This document shows positions 17,483 through 27,686 of a stretch of 64,000 bases of DNA, piece after piece. Under the pieces are notes generated by a model. The model was not told the DNA's origin, did not search any database, and was given only the letters and a program-made list of their open reading frames with translations. The position numbers and the translations under genes were made by a program. Numbering within the stretch: the first letter of the stretch is position 1; the number at the start of each line of letters is the position of its first letter. This DNA comes from Microbacterium hominis (GTDB taxonomy: Bacteria > Actinomycetota > Actinomycetes > Actinomycetales > Microbacteriaceae). Location of the stretch: contig NZ_CP054038.1 of assembly GCF_013282805.1 (NCBI RefSeq), positions 3,596,001 to 3,660,000 of the forward strand, in the 5' to 3' direction.

Positions 17483-18238
17483 TCAGGACCAGACGAAGCG
17501 GAACGTGCCCGCAGCCACCGCCGCCGCGATCGCGAGCGCCATGATCAGGCTCCCGCCGGCGACGGCGACGAGATCGCGCCGGTGCAGCCGCGACGGCCTC
17601 GACCACGTGCGCGGGATGCCCGACCCGAAGCCCCGCGCCTCCATCGCCATCGCGAGCTTGGTCCCGCGGCGCACCGCGAAGACCAGCAGCACGAAGGCCA
17701 TCGAGAAGAAGCGGCGCAGGGCTCCGGCATCCCCCACTCCCCGGGCGCGGCGGGCGAGGCCCATGCTCCGCCAGTCGTCGAGGAACAGCCCGAGCGTGCG
17801 GGTGCCGGCCAGCACGCCGAGCACGAAGCGGCTCGGCAGCTTCGCCACCTGGGCGAGGGCGTCGGCGAGCTCGGTGGGATCGGTGCGCCCGAACAGGAGG
17901 ATCGTCGGCAGCCCGAGGGCGACCACGCGCAGCGACACCGCCATCGCGAGCGCGATCGAGTCGTCGCTGATCGTGGCGTACCAGAACGACCAGTAGACCT
18001 CGCCGCCCGGTTCGGCGTACAGCAGCATGCTCACCCCCGCGACCGGCGCGAACAGCACGATCGGGAGCATCCGCAGGGCCACGGTGCGCAGGGCGAGCCC
18101 GGTCAGCGGCAGGCACGCGAGCTCGAGGGCGATCGCGACGAGGGCGCTCGTGGCATCGATCGACGCGAACAGCGGCACCGACAGCAGCAGCGCCAGCAGG
18201 ATCTTGGTGACCGGGTTCACCCCGTCGAGCCACGTCAT
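17483..18238 (-). CDS. ykoC: Energy-coupling factor transporter transmembrane protein (EcfT/YkoC)
   Basis: A 251-residue membrane component with about five hydrophobic segments. It carries the two coupling motifs expected of EcfT: an Ala-Arg-Gly helix (LARRARGVG) and MEARGFGSG, which contact the ATPases. Its start overlaps the ATPase stop. As part of the TPP-riboswitch operon it should couple ATP hydrolysis to import by the S component, probably of thiamine or its hydroxymethylpyrimidine precursor. Confidence 0.88.
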   Translation of the reverse strand: MTWLDGVNPVTKILLALLLSVPLFASIDATSALVAIALELACLPLTGLALRTVALRMLPIVLFAPVAGVSMLLYAEPGGEVYWSFWYATISDDSIALAMAVSLRVVALGLPTILLFGRTDPTELADALAQVAKLPSRFVLGVLAGTRTLGLFLDDWRSMGLARRARGVGDAGALRRFFSMAFVLLVFAVRRGTKLAMAMEARGFGSGIPRTWSRPSRLHRRDLVAVAGGSLIMALAIAAAVAAGTFRFVWS

Positions 18239-19716
18239 GCCGCACCGCTCGAGAGAGTGAGGGCGCCGGGCGCGAGGGCGATGCGGTGGCCACCGAGGTG
18301 GTGGAGCACGTCGGCGTCGTGGGTCACGGCGACGACGGTGGTGCCGCGGGCGATCTCGTCCTGCAGCAGCGCGACCAGCTCGATCCAGCCGCGGCGGTCC
18401 TGCCCGAACGTCGGCTCATCGAGCACGATCACCGGCGGCGCATCGGCGAGCACGGTCGCGACCGAGAGGCGGCGCTTCTGCCCGCCCGACAGGGTGAAGG
18501 GGTTCGCGAGCGCGAGGGGGGCGAGGTGCAGGCGGTCGAGCAGGTCGTCGACGATGCGGTCGACCTCCGCCGGGGCGACCTTGCGCGACCGTGGTCCTAT
18601 GGCGAGCTCGTCGCGCACGGTCTGGGCGAGGAACTGGTGCTCGGGCTCCTGGAACACTGTGCCGATGCGGGTCAGCAGTTCCCGCGAGCGCCAGCGCGAC
18701 GGGCGCCGTCCCGAGCGGGCGGCGAGGTCGGGGGCCGCGACCACCTCGCCCGCCGCCTCGGGCAGCAGGCCCGCGAGCGTCAGGGCGAGCGTCGACTTGC
18801 CCGCGCCGTTGGGGCCGGTGATCGCGGTTGCCGCGCCGCGCGGCACGCGCACGTCGAGATCCCGCTGCACGATCCCCCGTCCGTCGCGGGAGATCGACAG
18901 AGTGGATGCCGCGAGCGCGGCATCCACCGAGGGATCGACCTCGGGCAGGACGGGCAGGTCGACAGCGCGTCCGGGCACCCAGACGCCGGCGGAGGCGAGG
19001 GCGGTGCCGTGCGCGGCGAACACCTCGTCGGGCGCGCCGTCGGCGAGCAGGCCGCCGTCGGCGCCGACCACGATCACGCGGTCCATGAGGTCGGCCCACA
19101 CGGCGGTGCGGTGCTCGATCACGATGAGGGTGGCGCCGGTCTCGGCGACGGCGTGCTCGACGGCGGCGCGCACCTCGGCGACGCCGTCGGGGTCGAGGTT
19201 CGCGGTGGGCTCGTCGAGCAGGAGAACTCCTGGCCGCATCGCGAGCACGCCGGCCAGCGCGAGGCGCTGCTTCTGACCGCCGGAGAGGGCTTTCGTCGCC
19301 CGCGAGGGCGGCACATCGAGCCCGACCGCGCGCATCGCCTCGGCGACCCGCGCCGGGATCTCCGCCGCCGGCACACCGAGGTTCTCGCAGCCGAACGCGA
19401 CGTCGTCACCGACCTTCGAGAGCACGACGCCCGCGTCGGGGTCCTGCAGCACGAGGCCGACGCGACCGCGCTGCGCCTCGGGCCGCTCTCCGTCGACGAG
19501 CAGCGCACCCGACTCGTGGCCCTCGTCGGCGCCGCCGAGCAGCCCGGCGATGCCCGCCAGCAGCGTGGACTTGCCCGCTCCCGAGGCGCCGAGGAGCAGC
19601 ACGCGCTCGCCCGGCTCGATCGTGAACGTGACGTCGGCGACGGCCGGCGCACGCCGCCCGGCGTAGCGCCAGCCCCACCCCGCCGCGGTGACCCGGGCCG
19701 GGTGACCGCCGGTCAT
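18235..19716 (-). CDS. ykoD: ECF transporter fused double ATP-binding protein (YkoD type)
   Basis: A 493-residue protein with two ABC ATPase domains in one chain. The N-terminal domain has GASGAGKST near residue 41 and signature LSGGQKQRLALAG; the C-terminal domain has GPNGAGKST near 300 and LSGGQKRRLSVATV. Walker B motifs are LLLDEPTANLDP and IVLDEPTFGQD. The fusion replaces the usual EcfA/EcfA' pair. It overlaps ykoC by four bases and follows ykoE with a one-base gap. A perfect palindrome of the over-used word lies in the linker between the domains (18902-18927). Confidence 0.92.
   Translation of the reverse strand: MTGGHPARVTAAGWGWRYAGRRAPAVADVTFTIEPGERVLLLGASGAGKSTLLAGIAGLLGGADEGHESGALLVDGERPEAQRGRVGLVLQDPDAGVVLSKVGDDVAFGCENLGVPAAEIPARVAEAMRAVGLDVPPSRATKALSGGQKQRLALAGVLAMRPGVLLLDEPTANLDPDGVAEVRAAVEHAVAETGATLIVIEHRTAVWADLMDRVIVVGADGGLLADGAPDEVFAAHGTALASAGVWVPGRAVDLPVLPEVDPSVDAALAASTLSISRDGRGIVQRDLDVRVPRGAATAITGPNGAGKSTLALTLAGLLPEAAGEVVAAPDLAARSGRRPSRWRSRELLTRIGTVFQEPEHQFLAQTVRDELAIGPRSRKVAPAEVDRIVDDLLDRLHLAPLALANPFTLSGGQKRRLSVATVLADAPPVIVLDEPTFGQDRRGWIELVALLQDEIARGTTVVAVTHDADVLHHLGGHRIALAPGALTLSSGAA
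18902..18927. repeat. Palindrome of the over-used word (12-bp arms)
   Basis: GTGGATGCCGCG (18902-18913) and CGCGGCATCCAC (18916-18927) are exact complements separated by AG. The site is inside the coding sequence of the double ATPase, between its two domains. Confidence 0.92.
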
Positions 19717-19717
19717 C

Positions 19718-20359
19718 TCAGACCTCGCGTCGCGCTTCGCGTCCGGCGGCGAAGCGGTTCAGCGCACCTGTCGCCGCCAGCGCCTTGACGGCGAGCCAGC
19801 CGACGAGCCCTGCCAGAAGCGCTCCCGACGCCACGAGCGACACCAGGTAGATGGTGTTGAACTCGAGCGTCTTGAGGATGTTGGGCGAGGAGCCGTAGAA
19901 CAGCTCGAACACCCACGCGCCCACGGCCGCGCCGACACCGGCGAGCATCGCGACCGGAAGCGTGAACCGGCGGTAGAGGAAGAGCAGGAAGATGAGCTCG
20001 GCGCCGAGGCCCTGCACGAGGCCGGACAGCAGGGTCGACACGCCCCACACGTTGCCGATGAGCATCGAGACGATCGCGGCGATCACCTCGACCAGCAGCG
20101 CGGCGCCGGGCTTGCGGATGACGAGGCCGCCGATGACGCCGCCGATCAGCCAGATGCCGACGGCGATGCCGCCCAGGCCCGGGGTGAGCCCGTCCATGGC
20201 GATGAACCAGGCGTAGCCGACGGTGTTCCAGCCCCAGAAGACGAGGCCGATCGCGACGCCGAGCACCGCGGCGACGACGATGTCGACGACGCGCCATCGG
20301 TAGGTGCGCGTCGGACGGGCGTCCGTGGCGGTCTCGGAAACGGACGAAGACGTGTTCAT
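19718..20359 (-). CDS. ykoE: ECF transporter S component (YkoE type, thiamine/HMP)
   Basis: A 213-residue integral membrane protein with about five hydrophobic segments, beginning with a short cytoplasmic tail and TYRWRVVDIVVAAVLGVAIG. Features of the YkoE family include FWGWNTVGYAWF, GLGAELIFLLFLYRRF and the WGVSTLLSGLVQG segment. It is the substrate-binding subunit. The upstream TPP riboswitch ties it to thiamine or pyrimidine-precursor uptake rather than another vitamin. First gene of the ykoE-ykoD-ykoC operon. Confidence 0.9.
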   Translation of the reverse strand: MNTSSSVSETATDARPTRTYRWRVVDIVVAAVLGVAIGLVFWGWNTVGYAWFIAMDGLTPGLGGIAVGIWLIGGVIGGLVIRKPGAALLVEVIAAIVSMLIGNVWGVSTLLSGLVQGLGAELIFLLFLYRRFTLPVAMLAGVGAAVGAWVFELFYGSSPNILKTLEFNTIYLVSLVASGALLAGLVGWLAVKALAATGALNRFAAGREARREV

Positions 20360-20366
20360 TTCACTC

Positions 20367-20456
20367 CTCCCTGCGCCGGCATGATCCGGATCAGGTTCGA
20401 CGGTCGAAGCGCGGATCGCTTCCTCTCAGCCCGGCTCGCCGGACTCCCGTGGTTTC
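20367..20456 (-). ncRNA. TPP (THI-element) riboswitch
   Basis: Read on the minus strand, the leader has the conserved CTGAGAG of the pyrimidine-sensing arm and CCTGATCCGGATCATGCCGGCG followed by AGGGAGG of the pyrophosphate arm. The closing stem is formed by the 5' GGGAGTCC side and the 3' AGGGA. The last bases (GGAGGAGTG) also supply the ribosome-binding site of ykoE, so ligand-dependent sequestration of that site is the likely mechanism: high thiamine pyrophosphate turns uptake off. Confidence 0.93.
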
Positions 20457-20463
20457 GCGGATG

Positions 20464-20469
20464 AGTATA
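20464..20469 (-). promoter_or_regulatory. -10 box of the riboswitch operon
   Basis: TATACT on the minus strand, about 7 bases before the riboswitch begins. It lies back to back with the -10 of the divergent gene at 20498; the two promoters overlap within 30 bases. Confidence 0.6.
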
Positions 20470-20485
20470 GCCCGGGGCGAGACGG

Positions 20486-20491
20486 TAGTTT
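20486..20491 (+). promoter_or_regulatory. -10 box of the PBP-like gene
   Basis: TAGTTT, 6 bases before the GTG at 20498, without ribosome-binding site; leaderless start. Confidence 0.5.
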
Positions 20492-20497
20492 TGACAC

Positions 20498-22099
20498 GTG
20501 ACCGTCGAGGAACCGCTTGCCCCCACCACGCGCCGCGCGGCGCGCACCGGGCCGATCCCGACCGAGCCGCACGACTCCGAGGCCGGCTCGACGATCACCG
20601 ACGACACCGTTCCGATCGAGGGCGTCCCAGTAGACGAGGCTCTCGCCGGAACGGGCCCGGTCGACGCGGCCCCCGCCGAGACGCTCCCGGTCGAGCCGCT
20701 CGAGCAGGAGCACGAGCTCGCCGAGACCGAGGTGCTCCCCGACGGGATGCTGCCCGCCGAGGCATCCCCCGCCCCTGACGCCCCGCCCGCCCACGTGGCG
20801 CTGGCGTGGCTCGACGAGGAGCGCGTCACCCCGCGCCCGATCACCCAGCCGACATTCGTCAATCAGGATCTGCTCGCCCACCGTCCGCGCCGGTCGCTCA
20901 TCCGCGCGGGCGTGATCGTGCCCACGGCCCTGGCCGTGCTTGTCGTCGCCGCGTACACGATCGCGATGCTCCTGTGGCCGCTCAACGCCGTCGAGCCGAC
21001 GGTGTCGCCGATCACGGTCGAACCCGCGCCCGCACCGGCGACCGCCCTGCCATGGCCGGCCGAGGGGTCGGCGGCGGTGACGGTCGATGGCATCGGCGGA
21101 GTGCCGGCCTCCAGCGCCGATGCCGCCGCGATCGCGAGCATCACCAAGGTCGTGACCGCGCTCCTCGTGCTCGACGAGTCGCCGCTCGCCGTCGGCGAGG
21201 CGGGGATCTCGTTCCGCTTCTCGTTCGCCGACAACCTGAACTACTGGTCGTATCGGGCCCGCGGCGAGTCCGCGCTCGATGTGCCCGTGGGCGGCGAACT
21301 CTCGCAGTACCAGATGCTCGAGGGCATGCTCATCGGCTCGGCCAACAACTACGCCGACCGCCTCGCGGGTAACTGGTGGCCCTCCGACGCGGTGTTCGCC
21401 GACGCGGCCCAGCAGTGGCTCACCAGCCACGGTGTGCCCGGCGTGACGATCGTCGAGCCGACCGGCATGGACTCGCGCAACGCGGCGAGCCCGGCCGCCC
21501 TCATCACCCTCGCGCAGAAGGCGCTCGAGAACCCGGTGATCGCCGAGATCGTCGCCAAGCGCTCGGTGGAGCTGCCGGGTGCGGGGCTCGTCGAGAACAC
21601 CAACGCGCTGCTCGCCGACCCCGGCGTGATCGGCATCAAGACCGGCACCCTCGACCGCTGGAACCTCCTGTCGGCCAAGGACATCACGGTCGGCGAGACC
21701 CCGGTGCGCCTCTACGCCGCGGTGCTGGGCCAGCCTGACGAGGAGGCGCGGATCGCGGCATCCCGTGCCCTCTACACCCAGCTCGAACTCGAGCTGCAGC
21801 TGAAGCCCTCGGTGCCGGCCGGCACGGTGGCGGGCTCGGTCGAGACGGAGTGGGGCGATCAGGTCGACATCGTGACGGCGGCCGATGCGTCGGTGATCTT
21901 GTGGAACGGCGGCATCGGCGAGGTCGTGACGAACTTCGCGCTCGAAGACAGCCGCACCGCCGGCAACGACGTGGGTGCGCTGTCGGTGACCGGTCCTCTG
22001 GATGCCACGACCGTGAGCCTCCGGCTCGCCGACGACATCGGGCCGCCCGACGCCTGGTGGCGCCTCACCCACCCGCTGGAGCTCCTCGGCCTCGACTGA
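20498..22099 (+). CDS. D-alanyl-D-alanine carboxypeptidase family protein (low-molecular-weight PBP-like)
   Basis: A 533-residue protein. An acidic cytoplasmic N-terminus of about 130 residues precedes one membrane anchor (VIVPTALAVLVVAAYTIAMLLW, about 145-166). The extracellular penicillin-binding fold has SITK (Ser214-Lys217), SAN (Ser281) and KTG (Lys381), the three active-site motifs of serine DD-peptidases. It would trim peptidoglycan stem peptides. The N-terminal acidic extension is unusual for the family; some actinobacterial members have one. Start is fixed by the leaderless-type promoter, divergent from the riboswitch. Confidence 0.88.
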   Translation: MTVEEPLAPTTRRAARTGPIPTEPHDSEAGSTITDDTVPIEGVPVDEALAGTGPVDAAPAETLPVEPLEQEHELAETEVLPDGMLPAEASPAPDAPPAHVALAWLDEERVTPRPITQPTFVNQDLLAHRPRRSLIRAGVIVPTALAVLVVAAYTIAMLLWPLNAVEPTVSPITVEPAPAPATALPWPAEGSAAVTVDGIGGVPASSADAAAIASITKVVTALLVLDESPLAVGEAGISFRFSFADNLNYWSYRARGESALDVPVGGELSQYQMLEGMLIGSANNYADRLAGNWWPSDAVFADAAQQWLTSHGVPGVTIVEPTGMDSRNAASPAALITLAQKALENPVIAEIVAKRSVELPGAGLVENTNALLADPGVIGIKTGTLDRWNLLSAKDITVGETPVRLYAAVLGQPDEEARIAASRALYTQLELELQLKPSVPAGTVAGSVETEWGDQVDIVTAADASVILWNGGIGEVVTNFALEDSRTAGNDVGALSVTGPLDATTVSLRLADDIGPPDAWWRLTHPLELLGLD

Positions 22100-22117
22100 G
22101 AGCCGCCGCCGCGCCGG

Positions 22118-23137
22118 TCAGGACCCCGACTCGGCCTCGATCGCCTCGGCGAGCGTGTAGATGAGCGGCCATGCGCCCTCGGAGCTGTTGCCCAGCACGC
22201 TCACCGTCGTCTGCGACGCGACGATGTGCGTGGAGCGGAACGACGCACCGGCGTCGTAGCCCTCGATCGCGAGCACGGTGCCGCCCGGATCGATCGAGTA
22301 CACGCCCAGCCCGCACCACATGTCCTCGCCGGGGATCTCGCCGCGGGGTCGGATCATCTCGGCCACGGTGTCGGGCGACACGATCGCGCCGGCGAGGAAC
22401 GCGCGCCAGAACCGGTGCAGGTCGCCGGCGGTCGTGAACGCACCCCCGTCGCCGTTGCCGAGCACCGGCAGGTGGAGCGTGTTGGCCCGGTCGCCCGTGT
22501 CGAACACGTACCCGACCGCGGCCGTCGCGGGCAGCTCATCGAGTCGCAGGTAGTCCGTGTGCGCGAGCCCCGCCGGGGCGAGCACGAGCCGGCGCACCAC
22601 GTCGTGGAACACCTCGCCGGTGATCCGCTCGATCACGACCGCCAGCACCATGTAGCCGCCGTTGCAGTAGGCCAGGCGTTGCCCGGGCGGGAACGACTGC
22701 GGAAAGCCGTCGAGCATCGGCAGGAAGGCGGCTGCGGTGGTCAGCTCGTGCACCGGACGCGTGAGCACGTAGTCGAAGACCTCCCCGTCGCTGTCCTCGT
22801 CGAGGTAGTCACCGATCCCGGACGTATGCGAGAGCAGCTGCTCGATCGTGACGGCGTCGTCGATGAGCGGCAGGTCTGCGCCGAGCACCTCTCGCACCGG
22901 CTGGTCGAGGCGCAGCATCCCGTCTTCGACGAGCCGCATCACCGCGAGCGCCGTGAACATCTTGCTGCCGCTGGCGATGCCGAACTGCGTGTCCGGAGTG
23001 TTCGGAACGGCCAAGGCGCGATGCGCGAACCCCCGGCAGCGCTCGAAGGTTCGCTCGTCGCCCACGTCGATGGTGACGACACCGGAGAAGGCGTGCTTTC
23101 TGGCGGCCACGTCGAACGTCTCGGTGCTGAGCTGCAT
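22118..23137 (-). CDS. Serine hydrolase, class C beta-lactamase fold
   Basis: A 339-residue protein without signal peptide or membrane segment, so likely cytoplasmic. The nucleophile motif SGSK (Ser56-Lys59) and the Tyr-Cys-Asn triad (YCNGGY) are present; the third motif is probably the EGYDAGAS segment. DYVLTRP, HTSGIGDYLD and GYMVLAVVIERITG match EstB/DD-peptidase-like hydrolases. An AGGAG ribosome-binding site stands 7 bases before the ATG. Substrate unknown; esterase or D-aminopeptidase activities occur in the family. Confidence 0.87.
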   Translation of the reverse strand: MQLSTETFDVAARKHAFSGVVTIDVGDERTFERCRGFAHRALAVPNTPDTQFGIASGSKMFTALAVMRLVEDGMLRLDQPVREVLGADLPLIDDAVTIEQLLSHTSGIGDYLDEDSDGEVFDYVLTRPVHELTTAAAFLPMLDGFPQSFPPGQRLAYCNGGYMVLAVVIERITGEVFHDVVRRLVLAPAGLAHTDYLRLDELPATAAVGYVFDTGDRANTLHLPVLGNGDGGAFTTAGDLHRFWRAFLAGAIVSPDTVAEMIRPRGEIPGEDMWCGLGVYSIDPGGTVLAIEGYDAGASFRSTHIVASQTTVSVLGNSSEGAWPLIYTLAEAIEAESGS

Positions 23138-23226
23138 GGCTTGCTCCTCGCTTCTGGCTGCGAGTCTATTGACGTCCCCGCGGCGCGAACAGCGCGCCGG
23201 TGGATGCCGCGCCCTGCCGCGCTCGT

Positions 23227-23289
23227 TCGGAGATCTGCGCTCGTTCGGCGATTCTGCGTCGGATGCTCCGCACGACGGCAGATCTCCGA
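23227..23289. repeat. Intergenic inverted repeat with 39-base loop
   Basis: TCGGAGATCTGC (23227-23238) is exactly complementary to GCAGATCTCCGA (23278-23289). Size and loop length match the element at 10040-10101. It occupies the 180-base space between the J-domain gene end and the serine hydrolase start. Confidence 0.75.
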
Positions 23290-23317
23290 CGCACGGGCGC
23301 CAGGCAGTCCGACCCGA

Positions 23318-24247
23318 CTAGACGAACTGGGCGGTCTGCTGCAGCCTCGTGCGCACGTCGAAGACCTCGTTGCCGCCGAGGGAGCGCGCGCCGGTGATGC
23401 CGCGCCGCAGCACGGCCGACAGTGCGCTGCGGGATGCCACGGCCACCGGCATCCCCTTGACCTTGCCGATCTCGTCGATGGGGTGCTCGACGTCTTCGTC
23501 GGGGAGCACGACGATCGCACCGCTGAAGCGCACGCCGGCCGCGCGGGCGATGACCCGCATGCGGGCGACGAGCTCGGCGATCGGGGCGCCGCCCACGCCG
23601 TCGCCGATGAGCTCGCCGCGCTTGAGGCGCACGGGTCCGCCGAAGTCCTCCGAGAGCACCCCGTACAGGCCGCTCGGGCCCAGCACGATGTGGTCGAGCT
23701 TCACGTCGGGGCCGGCACCCCGGCCGCCGGCGTACACGTCGTGCCACACCGTGTAGCCCATGCCGAGATCGGAGATGACGCGGGCGGTCGCCTCTTCGGC
23801 GAGCGCGTCGGCCAGGAGCCGCTTGATGTCATGGGGTGCGCGACGCACGAGCGCCGGGTCGTAGGGATCGGACAGTTCGACGCCGCGACCGGCCCACTCG
23901 CGGATGAGCGTCAGGTACCGCTCGCGCCGCCAGCCGCCCGGGTGGCCGTACGACCGGGCGCGGGGACGCGTGTCGCGCGTCTCGGTGCGCGGTGCCTGCC
24001 AGCCCGCCCACTCCGGCGCCGCAGCGGCGCCGAAGCCGTGGCCGCGGTCGTACGCGGCGCGCGCCTCCGCCGTGCCGACGAGCTCCCACGCCCGCTGCAC
24101 CTGGATGAACATGGCCGCATCTCCCCCGGTGTCGGGGTGGGTCTGCCGCAGCCGCAGCCGGTACGCCTTGCGCAGCGCCTCGTCATCGATGTCGGGCTCG
24201 ACGGCGAGCACCTCGTACGCCGAGGCGGAGAGCGGACTGTCGAACAC
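23318..24247 (-). CDS. J-domain protein with C-terminal NERD-like domain
   Basis: A 309-residue protein. Residues 5-67 form a J domain (SAYEVLAVEPDIDDEALRKAYR, HPD at 37-39, ending in AAYDRGHG), which would stimulate a DnaK partner. After a charged linker, residues about 165-235 resemble a nuclease-related (NERD) domain: VKLDHIVLGPSGLYGVLSEDFGG, where active NERD domains have D-H and E-x-K. Here the E-x-K lysine is replaced (SEDFG), so nuclease activity is doubtful. The GTG start sits 4 bases after the stop of the enoyl-CoA hydratase gene. Confidence 0.8.
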   Translation of the reverse strand: MFDSPLSASAYEVLAVEPDIDDEALRKAYRLRLRQTHPDTGGDAAMFIQVQRAWELVGTAEARAAYDRGHGFGAAAAPEWAGWQAPRTETRDTRPRARSYGHPGGWRRERYLTLIREWAGRGVELSDPYDPALVRRAPHDIKRLLADALAEEATARVISDLGMGYTVWHDVYAGGRGAGPDVKLDHIVLGPSGLYGVLSEDFGGPVRLKRGELIGDGVGGAPIAELVARMRVIARAAGVRFSGAIVVLPDEDVEHPIDEIGKVKGMPVAVASRSALSAVLRRGITGARSLGGNEVFDVRTRLQQTAQFV

Positions 24248-24251
24248 CGGG

Positions 24252-25319
24252 TCAGTCCTCCGCCCAGAGCGGCAGTGCGGGCTCGAACGCGAAGGCCGCG
24301 TCGATCACGGCGGGGTCGAGCTCGGCGAGCGTGGCCGGCTGCCAGCGCGGCGAGCGGTCCTTGTCGATGAGCTGCGCGCGGATCCCCTCGACGAGGTCGG
24401 GCTGCGTCGTCGCGAACCACATCACCAGTCCGTACTCCTGGGCGAGCGCCGCGCGCAGGTCGGGAAGCCCGCGGGCGCGGCGGATGGCGGCGAGCGTCAC
24501 GGCGAGCCCGGTCGGGGCGAGGCCCTCGAGCGTGTCGGCGGTGGTCGATGCCGCGGGCTCGGGCCGCGCCCGGAGGCGCGCGATGATCTCCCCGACGGTG
24601 TCGGCCGAGAAGGCGTCGTCGATCCACGCGCGCGCGGCCTCGAGGGTCGAGGGACCCGGCGTCTCGTCGAACAGGAGCACGAGCTCGGTCGGACTCGACG
24701 GGTCGGCGCGCGTGCGGAACGCGTCGCGCAGGGCGTCGAGGTTCTCCGACGGTACGAGGTGATCGGCGAACCCGGCGTAGACGGCGTCTGCGGCATCCAT
24801 CACCGCGCCCGTCAGACCGAGGTACTCGCCGAGCCGGCCCGGGGCGTGGGCGAGCAGCCACGTGCCGCCGACGTCGGGAGTGAAGCCGATGCGCGTCTCG
24901 GGCATCGCGAGCTTCGAGCGCTCGGTGACCACGCGGATCGCGGCGTGGCCGGCGAGACCGATTCCGCCTCCCATGGTGATGCCGTCGGCAAGCGCCACGA
25001 ACGGCTTCGGGTACTCCGCGATGCGCGCGTTCAGGGCGTACTCGGCGCGGAAGAAGTGCGCGGTGAGCTCCGGCTGGCCGCCGCGGATCTGCTCCGCGAG
25101 CCCGCGCACGTCGCCGCCGGCGCACAGTCCCCGATCGCCCGCGCCGTCGAGCAGCACGAGGTCGGCCTCGGTGTCACGCTCCCAGCGATCGAGTGTCGCC
25201 GACAGGGTCTCGATCATGCCGAGGTCGAGGGCGTTGATCGCCCGCGGGCGATTGAGCGTGAGGTGGCCGACACCGCCCTCGGTGCGGGTCAGGACGGTGG
25301 GCTCAGCGGCTTCGGTCAC
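24252..25319 (-). CDS. Enoyl-CoA hydratase/isomerase family, 3-hydroxyisobutyryl-CoA hydrolase-like
   Basis: A 355-residue crotonase-fold protein, longer than hydratases and the size of 3-hydroxyisobutyryl-CoA hydrolase of valine degradation. Landmarks are LNRPRAINALDLGMI, GLCAGGDVRGL, the ADGITMGGGIGLAGHA loop with PETRIGFTPDVGGT, and the long C-terminal region typical of HIBYL-CoA hydrolases. The much longer open frame upstream is spurious: GTG 25319 follows a TAACGT -10 box by 7 bases and gives the standard N-terminus. It heads an operon with the J-domain gene. Confidence 0.88.
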   Translation of the reverse strand: MTEAAEPTVLTRTEGGVGHLTLNRPRAINALDLGMIETLSATLDRWERDTEADLVLLDGAGDRGLCAGGDVRGLAEQIRGGQPELTAHFFRAEYALNARIAEYPKPFVALADGITMGGGIGLAGHAAIRVVTERSKLAMPETRIGFTPDVGGTWLLAHAPGRLGEYLGLTGAVMDAADAVYAGFADHLVPSENLDALRDAFRTRADPSSPTELVLLFDETPGPSTLEAARAWIDDAFSADTVGEIIARLRARPEPAASTTADTLEGLAPTGLAVTLAAIRRARGLPDLRAALAQEYGLVMWFATTQPDLVEGIRAQLIDKDRSPRWQPATLAELDPAVIDAAFAFEPALPLWAED

Positions 25320-25326
25320 CTGCGCA

Positions 25327-25332
25327 ACGTTA
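25327..25332 (-). promoter_or_regulatory. -10 box deciding the start at 25319
   Basis: TAACGT on the minus strand, 7 bases before the GTG at 25319; leaderless start. Confidence 0.5.
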
Positions 25333-25410
25333 CCCTTGTGCGCCTCTGCCGTTCCCGTGACGTTTCCGCAAAGATAAGGAGGATCGACTCCCGACGACGA
25401 GAGGGTTCGG

Positions 25411-26867
<1,457 letters not shown>

Positions 26868-26871
<4 letters not shown>

Positions 26872-27686
26872 GCCTCGCCACCGCCACGCGCTCGGAGTCG
26901 ACCAAGCAGTTCACCACGGCGATGTGGTGGGTGCTCGCCATCGTTCTCTTCGCCTACGTGGGCTTCACGGCCGCCGTGCTCGGGTTCGTCTTCGCGGCGT
27001 CGGCGACCGGCTCGCTGCCCGGCGACGCGCCCACGATCCCCGAAGACGGCCTCGCGCCCGTGCTCTACAGCACCGCCACGGCGGTCGGGTACGTCTTCCC
27101 GCTGCTGATCGGCACGCTGATGGTGACCGGCGAGTTCCGCCACCGCACGCTCACGCCGACCTTCCTGGCCACCCCGCGGCGGGGCATGGTGCTGGTCGCC
27201 AAGCTCCTCGTGGGCGTGCTGCTGGGCGCTCTGTACGGGATCGTCGGCATCGCGGCATCCGTCGGCCCGTCGGTCGGGTTCCTGCTCGGCTTCGACATCG
27301 ACGCCCAGTTGACGAGTGTCGACACGTGGGCCATGTTCGGCAGGATGCTGCTGGCCTTCGTGCTCTGGGTGCTGATCGGCATCGGCACTGGCGCCCTGGT
27401 GCGCAACCAGGTGGGGGCGATCGTGGGCGTGCTCGTGTTCACGCAGTTCCTCGAACCGGTCGCGCGCACCGCCGCGGGCTTCGTGGACGGACTCACCGAC
27501 GTCACGCGGTTCCTGCCGGGAGCCGCGAGCGACGCACTCGTCGGCGCGAGCCTGCTCACCGCCTCGACGGACCTTCCCACCGAGGATCCGCTCGAGTGGT
27601 GGGTCGGCGGGCTCGTACTGCTCGGCTACGCCGTGGTGACGGTGCTGCTCGGCCTCCTCACGAGCTGGCGGCGCGACGTCAGCTGA
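26868..27686 (+). CDS. ABC-2 type transporter permease
   Basis: A 272-residue membrane protein with six hydrophobic segments. [18 protein letters not shown] after the second segment is the cytoplasmic coupling helix typical of ABC-2 permeases, and the pairing with an ATPase whose stop overlaps this ATG gives a two-gene exporter. There is no hint of the substrate. Its last 8 bases overlap the convergent hypothetical gene. Confidence 0.87.

Noticed and set aside
20491..20496. TTGACA as a -35 box for the PBP-like gene
   Set aside because: It lies directly before the start codon; a -10 box 17 bases downstream would be within the coding region and is not present.
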